Positions 10,861 through 21,500 of a stretch of DNA of 64,000 nucleotides are shown piece after piece. The position numbers and the translations under genes were made by a program. Positions within the stretch are counted from its first letter, which is position 1. Each line of letters starts with the position of its first letter. The notes below the pieces were generated by a model. The model was given only the letters and a program-made list of their open reading frames with translations. It was not told where the DNA came from and ran no database searches. The DNA is from Brachionus plicatilis. Taxonomy: Eukaryota; Rotifera; Eurotatoria; Ploima; Brachionidae. The stretch covers positions 828,094 through 892,093 of the forward strand of contig QEOQ01000519.1 in assembly GCA_010279815.1 (NCBI GenBank), in the 5' to 3' direction.

Positions 10861-11813
10861 ATAATTTTATTTTTCCACTTAAATAAAGTTTTAAAAGAGT
10901 ATTTTTTTTGTCTTTAAAAGTAAGTTTTCATTAAAATCAATTAAAATATTTAAACTTATTAAAGTAAAATAAAAAGGGACATTTTAAAATTTTAAATATG
11001 AAAATAAACTTGACATGACATATCAAGTAATTGTTTAGGAAAAATATTATTTTTTCCTCATTAAAAAATATTACAGTTTAAATTTTGATCTTTTGATCTT
11101 GATCTCAAACTTCAATTTGCCATTTTTTAAGGCTTTTGATATTTTACCATTGTTTAAGGTAAATTTCCGATGTTTTGTAAAAATTATGGTGATCGTAACA
11201 AATGTTTCTATGATCAAATCAGCACTCTAAATTGAATTTTTGGTAATAATTAAGGTGTAGAAGATCAACTTGATGCAGTTACCGAGTTACCGATGAGTGT
11301 CAGATGGAAACCGTCGGTGATAAACTGAAAAACTGTTAACCTGTTTGATATCATAAGCAAACTCAAAACTTGGATCTTAGATTAAAATTTTTAAAATTCA
11401 AATAATTTTTTTCAAAAATAAATTTTTTAGTTCCAAAAGCATTAGAGGTTCCAGAGGTAAAAAAATTTACTAACTTAATGGTTTTAATAGTGGTTTTAAA
11501 GATTTTAAAGTTTGAACTTTTAAAACGAGCACCTAGGGTACCTAAAACGAGTATCAAAACCTAGATTTTCAAAAACTGCTGAGATTTAAATGCTTAAAAA
11601 GTTATATACACTTTCACATGATACAGATAAAATTATTAGGAATTGTTCAAGCTTTATTTTACAGACGACTAATTTAAATTTTTTTTTGCAATTTTCAAAA
11701 GATTAAACTAGTTTTGTCACCATGAAATTTTATATAATCCTGATTTGTCCATGCTGTTAATTATTCTAATAAATATCTAGAGATGAAAAAGGTAAATTTA
11801 AAATTTGGAAAAG
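10861..11813. other. AT-rich intergenic DNA, likely promoter of the gene at 11814
   Basis: No gene. The last few hundred bases should hold the promoter of the secreted-protein gene, but no distinct element could be assigned. Confidence 0.4.
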
Positions 11814-12523
11814 ATGAAATTTCTATTTGTGTTGTTGGTAACCATTGCTGCAACAGCAGCAGGTAAAATTATCTTTTTTTAAATTAAAATTTTTTTACTA
11901 AAAAATATTTCCAAGATCAAAGTTCACTAATTGAACAAAAAGCCTCTGAAGAAGGGAATCTTTTGGTTAGTTTGTATCATCTAAATAACACAAGAGGTGA
12001 TTTTGTGAACCAAAGAGTTTTCAAAAGAAATTTGAAAAAATCACTAAAAACACATCTTTTTGAATATTTGACCAACCGAACACTTGGTTTTGTGGAAAAT
12101 TTGAAAAGTGATTTTTGTGAAACAGATTCAGATAATCTAAGAGTCTGGGACTTGGTTCCACTAAGTTACAAAAAATATTTTTTAATTTTGGTAAAAGCCT
12201 CGCCTTACCACATATTCGATCTCAAATGGGACCACTTGGATGACGACTTGCAAGAAAATCTCTTGTCAATTAAAGATTTTATTTCAGAGAAAAAATCATT
12301 TTGGATGGGAAATACCAATTATTATCTCGGCAGTTTCCTAAACCAAACAAACTTTGACGTTTGCCTTGACAAGAACAAGATTAAACAAGTGGTTCTTGAT
12401 TTTGTGGATTCAGAATTCGAAAGTCAGCTACAACTAATGGTCGATTTGAAGGCCAAACGATCTCTTATTTTCGGATTTGATTTGATAAACATTCTAGCAG
12501 GTTTAATCTTTGGACCTAAATAA
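11814..12523 (+). CDS. Secreted protein of unknown family, two exons
   Basis: Exon 1 (11814-11862) encodes MKFLFVLLVTIAATAA, a strong signal peptide. A GTAAAA donor and CCAAG acceptor remove a 53-nt intron (11863-11915); exon 2 is 11916-12523. The joined frame is 218 residues. The mature part is mixed charged/hydrophobic and mostly helical in character. It contains possible N-glycosylation sites (NNT, NRT, NQT) and two cysteines (in DFCETD and DVCLDK), and ends in a hydrophobic stretch, NILAGLIFGPK. I do not recognise the family. AATAAA at 12563-12568 is a likely poly(A) signal. The frame without splicing would start without a methionine, which supports the two-exon model. Confidence 0.65.
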
Positions 12524-12562
12524 AACATACATTTTATCACTTATCTAGAAATTTTAATTTTA

Positions 12563-12568
12563 AATAAA
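12563..12568 (+). promoter_or_regulatory. Poly(A) signal AATAAA
   Basis: Lies 40 bases after the stop codon of the secreted-protein gene at 11814-12523. Confidence 0.5.
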
Positions 12569-15500
12569 GTCTTTTAGCATTCGATATTGTTTATTTTGAA
12601 AATAAATAGAACTCCAATTTTAGGTTGTCAAAACATCTGAAATTAAAAATATTGAACATAGGTTCTAAGTATTTTTAGACTTTATCTGGTTTAAATTTCG
12701 ATTTAAAATCTAAAATTATATTCTTTGGAACATGATTTTAAAGGTCCAGACTTCTTTATAATTAGCGATCAAATTAGAAGAAAATTTTTAAAAAAATTAA
12801 ATTAAGTATTTTAGTATTTTAGTATCTAATCGTTAAGTATTTTAGAGTATTGAAAATAAATAAAATTTACTTTAATTAAAAAAACAGAGACTAAATTAAC
12901 CCAAATTATAAAGGTAAGTAAATTAAAATTTGAAACCAAGTTTTTTTTTATGGACTAAGAGTTCAAATCGGAAATAAATTTATTAATTTTGGTTTGAATT
13001 AAATTTCTGAATTTTTTATATTTTTTTTAATTTAAGAGCCTAAATTAAATGATGAAGATAACTAAAAAAAATAAAAATTTTTTTAATTTTATTTCATAGT
13101 ATTTTAGATATTTAGTGCAAATTTTTTTTTAAAGTTTCAAGTTTTCATAGACAGGCTAGCGCCTCTGTTTTAAGCGATTTAATGCCTTAATTACAAATTT
13201 TTTTAAAATCAATAAAAATGGTTTTGAAAAAGAAAAGGATAAAATGTTTAAGGTTTTTCCAAACGCAATAAATTAGTTCTGTCTATTCAAAAGATTTTAG
13301 AATTTTTTCCTGTTATTTTTGTAGCGAATTTCACTAAGCCTAAAAATGATGCTGATATTATTAAATTTGAATTAAGAAAATTTTTTTAAAAAAGTTTCTA
13401 AAATCTTTTCAATTTTACAGTTTGCCTAAAAAATCCGCTTAACAGATAAGTATAAATGTCTAAAAAATTATAATAATTATTCCCAATTTTTTTAAACTTT
13501 CATTATGCCAAACAAACTAGACAGCTTTATTTTAAAGTATGCTTTTTTGAAGTGTCTCGTAGGGTTTATCCTTATGATGTGACAAATAAATATCATTTCG
13601 GCCAATATTTGTATGACCAAACAAAATAAAAAATATTATTAGGATTTAAAAAAAGTTCAATCTTTTCCCAACATTTTTTTAAGAAAGAAAGGCATAGAAT
13701 ATCTATTTGAATGAAATATAATGAAAAAATGACCAACAAAGATTAAAATAAATACTCTAATTAATTTTTTTACAAAAAAAATTACAGTCCTTATTGTACT
13801 TAAAGAATTTTTTGATATTTTCTATTTCTTGAATCATGTTCCATTTTGTACTTTATTCTAATCTTTTTTTTTAAAACACATCGGTTTTAAAATATCAAAC
13901 TAAACTTTTCAACTAAACCCGAACTTGATCTCTAAACTGGAGCTTTGATCCAGAACGCATCTTCATTAAAAATTTTTAGGCTAAAAAAGGATCAAAATTT
14001 CAAAATTGATTAAATACTACAAATTACGAAAATTACAAAAAGGAGCAAGTTTTAGATAGTTAAAAATATGAAGTACAGAAAATAATTGTTTAAATAGATA
14101 ATTAAATCTACTTATGGAAAAGAAGATTTTGTTTTCAGTTCCTGATTATTTGGATAATCACAATTTTTTTAGATTTCTATTAAGTAAAAGTTTTCTTGAA
14201 AAATCTAGTTTAAATTCCAAATAAATCTTTCTTAAACTTTCTTAAACTTTTTTTTAATGGCCAAAGTTGATAGCCTATTAACTGTTGCGACACAAAAATC
14301 ACGTATTTAATTGTGGAAAAAAAATTACTAGAAAACATTTCATAGAAATATACTCAAAAAATTATTTTTTTCACAGAAATTATGTCACAAATTTTATCGA
14401 AAAATGTTTAAATATCTTAAAATATTTAAAGGAAAAATTTTAAAAAATCAATTCGAGTAAATTACACTGATTAAAGTTGGTTTTTAAAACAGATTTTAAA
14501 TGCTTTTGTAAGATTAATTAGCAAAAAATTAACAAAACAAAATAAAACTTTCGGAAACAAATTTAATCTTATTAAAATTTTCATTTTTTTAAGTTTTTTG
14601 CAAAAATTAGCATTTATTGATTGAAATTTTGCGTTAATTGCTCTATTAAAAATTCTAAAGGTACAATATTTCTCTTTTTAAAAAAATCACAAATGCATAA
14701 TTTTAAATAAAAAAAAATCATAGAATAAAATTTATTAAGCTATTGAAATAAGTATATTGAAAAATTTCTGTTAAATCATTTTAGCAATAATTTAAATTTA
14801 TTTGTAAATATCTGAATACTTAGAGCAAAATTTTTTTACATGTCGAACTAGAACCATATCTTTTTATTACAAAATCTGTTGCCAGTTATCAAAAATGAAT
14901 CAAAAGTTTAAGACCCAAAATTAAAGAAAAATTAAAAAAAAATCAAATTTGTCGTAGTTTTATTTTTTCAAGTAAATTGAAAACAATTTATAAAAAAAAT
15001 CGAATTGAATAAAAATCGAATGTTGATTTAAAAATTTGATCCCTCAGCTGATTTTGTTATAGTTTTTTTCTAAAAATATAAAACGTGATAATTTCATAAT
15101 AATTTTATTTTAAAAACCTTAAACAAATATTTGAGAATTTTGGAAAAATTTTGTCAGCTATAAGTCGCTAACAATTCTTGAAGCAAAATCCAAATTCAAT
15201 GCCTCCAATTCGACTCGATTTGGGTGATTAGGCTTTTTTTTTAATTTCTAAATCTTTTCTCATTAATAATTGTCCATAAAATGATTAAATTTCTTTAACA
15301 AAAACAAATATTTATATTCGTCTATAATCGGCGGAATTCAAAACTTCAAAATTAAAAAAAAAAATTATTTTCAATTTTTCAAACTACACTTTTTTTATAA
15401 AATTTTGATTTTTTCACCTTTCAAACAACTCCGAATTAAAAAAATTTTATTTCTGTAGTCTTAGTAATTTTTCCATTATTTTACCTTAGCAGTATTTAAA

Positions 15501-15598
15501 AAAAAAGTTCCTATAGAAATAGAGAATTTAAAAACATTTATAATTTAAATTTTATTGATTAGAAATTAACAAATGGAAGAGTAAATAAAATTGCTCTA
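12569..15598. other. AT-rich intergenic DNA, 3 kb
   Basis: No gene, RNA or recognisable repeat. Local micro-repeats such as AGTATTTTAGTATTTAGT (around 12805-12850) are the only structure noted. Confidence 0.45.
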
Positions 15599-18500
15599 AT
15601 GGACAACACTACTGATACAAGCGAACAAGACTCGGACGCAACATCAGCTTCAGAAACAAATGCCGAGACTAAATCGCCAAAATCGTGCTGTAAAAAATGT
15701 ATTTTAAATTTTAAAAAGTGTAAATTTCACAGCGTTATTGTTTTTCTGATTCTGCTCAGTCTACTTGGTCTACTGACTCAAATGATCCAAGGAGGCTACA
15801 TACCAGCCATTACCATTGATCTTCAGACTCATTTCAACCTTTCTACATCCAAAATTGGATTTATTCTGTCATCTTTTGACATTATGGGAATCTTTGCTAC
15901 ACCGTTTCTCAGTTTTGTAGGATCCAAGTACAACAAATGTCGCATTCTGGCTGTGACAGGAATTGTCTACGCAATTGGTTTAGTTATTTTTACTCTACCA
16001 TACTTTATAGGCGGCAAGTACACTATCAATAGTTTTAATTACACAAATCCCACAAATAACATCACTGCTAATTACATTGACTACTGCAAAATTTTATACG
16101 AAAATTCTTGGTCTAATTTTTCAAATTCCAGCACGGAATCAATGGGTGCAAAAACAGAAAACTTTGCTGAAAGCAGAGAATGCACAAGAGATCTGTCAAA
16201 TGATGTGCCATATGCTATTTTTATTATAAGTCAAATGGTGATGAGCTTCGGGGCAGCGCCACTTTTTCCCCTGGGAGTTACTTTCTTGTGTGACAATTTA
16301 GATGAAAGGTTACACGCAATGTACACAGGTAACGCTTATTACTTAAAATATTTAAATTAATTTTTTAATAATTTTTTATTCGGCAATCTTTTTATGATTC
16401 ATTTTTTTTTCAAATTACGCAGGTATTTTATGAAATTTAACTTTGGATAATTTGATAAGGCATTTAAGAAAAATTTATGTTTTTTGAAAAGTTGAAAAAA
16501 AAATTTTCTATTATGCAAAATTTAATTTAATAATTTTGAAATTATAATTTTTGAATTGTAGTATAGAGTTAAAAAGATTGATTGACAATGTGGCAAAAAT
16601 AAACCCGTTTGTCACTTTTTATTCTTTGTTTTTTAAAAGGAAGTATTTTTTTTGGTGAGGGGTAAAGTCAAACATTGAAAAAAAATCATCAAAAGAGAAA
16701 GTCATACAAAAATTCCCAAATCTGGGAATATTACCTAACCCTTAAATTTTGATTTAAATAGTAATTAAAATAAAAATTAGCTTGGTTATTAATTAAGAGA
16801 AATTTTGACCGAGAGCTCTATAATAAATTTAGTTTTTTCATGTAAGAGTATTGTGAAATTCGAATACAAATTGTAAAAAAAATAATTTGTTTTTTGATGA
16901 ATAAATATAAAAGATAATAAAACAAACTCAAAAAAAGAGCTTTTTTTTAAGAGCTCAAAGCTGCAAAAATAAAAATTTCTTTCTTTTGGTAAAATTCTCC
17001 ATTTTTTGATAAATTAAAATTAAAGTTAATAAAATGTTTAAAAACATAGTCGAACATAATTTGTTGCACCTTTTTTACCTAAAAAAATTTTTATATGTAA
17101 AAAAAATATGAAAAAAATAAAACATCAATAAGATTAAAATTGATTATTGATTTGATTTATTAAAAAAAAATAAAATAAAATTTTTATATTTGTAAAAAAG
17201 GTGCAACAAATTATGTTGCACTATTTTTTTAAACATTTTATTAACTTTAATTTTAATTTATCAAAAAATGGAGAATTTTACCAAAAGAAAGAAATTTTTA
17301 TTTTTGCAGCTTTGAGCTCTTAAAAAAAAAGCTCTCATGGTCCAAATGATACTTTTGCGTTTAAGTTAAACTAATTCTCTACAAAATGGTCGGTGGTCGG
17401 AAGTTTTTGGATTATTTCTAATACCATGCGACCGCGGTCCGTGTTTTAGCATAAGCCATCTTCATTGTTAATTTAAATTCCATAATATGCAAATAAAATC
17501 TATCATTAAATTAAAAAATCAAATTTTAATTTATTTTGTTTCCTTAATTGTTATTATTTATTTTTCATTCATATCATTTTTAACGTAGATTTACGTCAAT
17601 TTTAAGTCAAAAGAATTTTTTTTTCTAATTTTTGATAAAAATTTATTTTTTTTTGATATTTTTTTATTAGAATAGATTATTTTTATAAAATTAGACTTAA
17701 CTTTATTAGATTAGATTTTTCTTTATTAAAATAGCGAATTTTTTATTAATAAATTAAAATTCTATATGATTCTATTTTTTTTTGGAAAAAATGATAAAAA
17801 GTAATTTCAATCAAGTAAATAAATGATTGCTAAATTTTCAAATAAATTCTGACAAATTTTTAGTTAAAGAAAATTTACCCTTAAATTTACCATAGTTTGT
17901 TATAAATCAGGGTTAATTAAAGGGTTAATTTCGTTTAAACGAACCGGGGTGTTGAATGGGGTCTGGGGCGCAGCCCCGATTTAGGGAATCCGGTTAATCA
18001 GACGAAAAGATAGATCTTAAAAAATTTTATTCAGTATGTCTAGAAAATTTATTTTTTTTATGCAAGTTTTGTTTCTGGGAAGCCGTGCGGCTAAATAAAA
18101 AAACAAAAATAATTTTTTTTGTTTGAATTTTATTCAGAAAATAATTTTTTATCAGAAAAGTACAAGAACTGAGATTGAAAAAAAATCAAAATGTAAAAAT
18201 CGCAAGAAGATTTTTTATCAAAAAAAAATGGTTACAAAATTTAGAACATAATATTTTTTAACATTTAAAATGGCCGCTCTTAGCTTTAATACACTCAGCG
18301 ACATGTTTTGCCATAGATTCAATCATGTTCTTGACTATTTCTTTTGGAACTTTAAACCATTCTTCAAAAAGAACGCTTTTTAGATGCTCTACTGATGTAA
18401 TCTTTATATTGACCATTTTGTGGTCTATATATGACCATAAATTCTCTATTGGATTAAGATCAGGTGATCTTGAGCACCAAGAGAGGACCCATATTTGTAT

Positions 18501-21500
18501 TCTTGAAACCAATCTCGCAAGGAATGAGCAGTATGTGAATTAGCCCTATTTTGCAGAAAAATCCAATGCTGACTCTGATCAAAAAAATATCTCGGCTGAT
18601 GGTAACAACTAATTTTCCAGGGTGTCCATGTATACAAACTGATTGATTCTGCCTGTGTAAATAGAGCAACAGCCAGCACCTTTATGATTAATACATCCCC
18701 AAATTCCAACCGAACCACCAGCATTCTGTAACTCTGGTAAACAGAACTTGGAGTGACACTTATCATTTGCGAAACGTTTTATGAACACTCTTAATTTTCT
18801 ATTCAATACTTCAAAATTAGATTCATCGCTGAAAATAACTTATGACCAGTCTTTAACAGACCATCTTTTTAAGAAGCTTTTTTATAGCAGTAAATGACTT
18901 TACAGTGAATTCTCGATTATCGAGACCCACGATTATCGAGACTCGAGACTTTTTATATAAATTTTTGTTTCCCGAATTTTTTAAATCCTTTTACACGTAA
19001 AAAAAAATTGATTATCGAGACTCGAGTCTCGATAATTTTTTTATTATCGAGACTATATTTTATAATAAAACTGAGACTTTTAATGTAAAGTTTACTTAAT
19101 TTTCGAGACCTAAATTATGTCTTATTGAATATTTTTTCAAATGTTAATTTTCCATGTTATATATAACATATGTTATATAGAAAAATTGATAATTAAAAGC
19201 ACCATTTTTATTTCTTTTATTCCTTGGTATTAATTTTCAAAATGAATCTTGAAAAGAAACGTTTAAACATTTCGCAAAAAATTGAAATTGTTCAATATGC
19301 TAAAGCCAATCCAAAAGAGACTCATGTTTTTATTGCTGCTAAAAGATTTAGATCACCTGAAAGTGATTTAGATCACCTTGCTGCGATAAAAATCAGATTG
19401 GATAGCTTGAAAGAAACAAACAAATCTCAAAAATTGATAACTTCATTTTTTGATTTTGAATCTAAATGATATTAATTTGTATAATATACTTTAAATTTTT
19501 TATTTTTTTTTAAATAATATTTTTATATAAAAAATTTTCGAGACTTTTATTTAAAATTGAAAAAGTCTCGAATATCGAATAACGAGACAAAATTATCGAG
19601 ACTAATATTTTTGTTTCCCAAACGAGTCTCGATAATCGAGAATTCACTGTATATTTTTCCTTAATAGCATTTTTCTTACATTGTCTTTATTAACACTAAC
19701 ATTTGGAAACTTAGAACTTAAGTCAGATACTGGTTGTCTATAGCTTTTTGAAGGATTGATTCTGACCTTTCTAAAAATGTACGATTCATCTCGACTGGTA
19801 AGCTTTCGAGGTCTATCAGACCTTGGTAATTCTATGGCCACCGAAGTCTTCTCATTATTACACTTTGTTGTGAACACGCATTTTCTCGAAACTCTAACTA
19901 AATCAGCTATTTCTTGTTGAAACTTTGTCTTATCCTTCAACATCCCAATTATTTGCCACCTTTACGCTTCAGTTACTTTTTTTTACCCATTTTTATGGAA
20001 AAATCAACGAAATGGTATAACTCAATAAAATCACCGATTTTAAAGCCAAAAATAATCAATGAGGTGTAAAAAGTGCATGTTAACAATAAAAAAAGACATT
20101 CCAAACATTGTGTGACAAAAAAAATTTCCAGGAATTGTTAAGAGGCTGTAAAATTTTAGTAAAAAATGAATGTTCTAAACTTTATAGACTGGTTTTTTTT
20201 ATGAATTTTATCTAAGTATTTTAAAAAAGATTTTTGGAGTGGTTAAAAGTTTTTTTATTCACAATTTAAATACAATGGTGATAACGGTATTTTACGAAAA
20301 ATTACGTAAAATACCGTAAATTAACAAAATTTTACCACATTTACGTAAATTAACGAAAGTTTTTTTTTTCATAAATTGGTTAAAAAATAGTTATTTTTAA
20401 ATTGTTATAAAAAAACTTTCTTAAATTTTCGATTTTTGGAAAAAAAAAACATTTTTTCAAAAATTTTGAATTTTTAATTTTACCAAATTTTACCAAAATT
20501 ATCTCAAATTACTGAAAATTTACGTAATTTTTCGTAAAATATCTCTTTTTCACTTTTTGGATTATAAATTAATTTACGTAAAATGTGGTAAAATTTTGTT
20601 AATTTACGGTATTTTCAGAGTTGGTCAAAAGTCAAACTTTAAAGTCAGAATCGTCAAAAGTCAAAGTCAAAGTCTGATTTTGACTTGAGTTCAAAATAAT
20701 TTCAGAGTGACTTGAGTCTAAAAATTAGGCCGCCAAGCTGGCCGGCCGGTTTTTTTTTTTTTTTTTAAATTTTTGAATTTATTTTTTTTTTATTAAAAAG
20801 CTACTTTTTTTACATAATAAATATATTTTAAATTATAAAATTTTAATTTTAACTTGATTTCAAAAAAATAAAATTTAAAGTCAAAGTCCAGACTTGACTT
20901 CCAAAAAATAAAATTTAAAGTCAAAGTCCAGACTTGACTTCAAAAATATAAAAATTAAAGTCAAAGTCCAGACTTGACTTCAAAAATATAAAAATTAAAG
21001 TCAAAGTCCAGACTTGACTTGAAAATGAAAAAAAATTAAAGTCAAAGTCCAGACTTGACTTTGACTTCATGACTTTGACTTTTGACCATCACTGGGTATT
21101 TTACGTAATTTTTCGTTAAATACTGTTATCAAATCACCACTGTATCTTTTAACTCATGTTAAGTTAACATGTTCTTATGCTAAGTTAACATTTCTCTTTT
21201 GGCTATGAGGCTTTAAACTAATATATAATAATAATAATAAATCAAAAGTAGTGTTGGGCGGCGGCCAACTTTGGTACTGCCGGACTTGATCGGCCAGTTG
21301 GCAGGCCAGTATAAACGGCCTATATTGGCCGTGAATTTAACGGCCGCATTTTAGACCGTCCGTGAATTGGCCGGCCGTCTGTGGACCGACCTTTCCAGGA
21401 CCGGCCACAAGACAGACCAATCGTGAAATGGCCGGCCAACTGACTGACCGACCGTGTGGTAGCCGGCCAAATTTTAGAAAACCGTGAGGTGGCCGGCCAA

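Larger units (their letters stand above)
18258..19970 (-). mobile_element. Tc1/mariner element, degenerate, split by a Tigger-like MITE
   Basis: Minus-strand transposase pieces are spread over three frames. The N-terminal helix-turn-helix part (19970-19653) includes RVSRKCVFTTKCNNEKTS and RSDRPRKLTSRDESYIFRK. After the inserted element (18903-19649) come VIFSDESNFEVLNRKLRVF (first catalytic Asp block), GSVGIWGCINHKGAG, HWIFLQNRANSHTAH and SRSPDLNPIENLWSYIDHK (last acidic block, DxE type). In the second block the usual QQDNAP-type Asp is read as QNRAN, so that catalytic Asp is lost. Stops and frameshifts show the copy is dead. Terminal repeats were not identified; boundaries are the limits of recognisable coding sequence. 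Confidence 0.85.
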
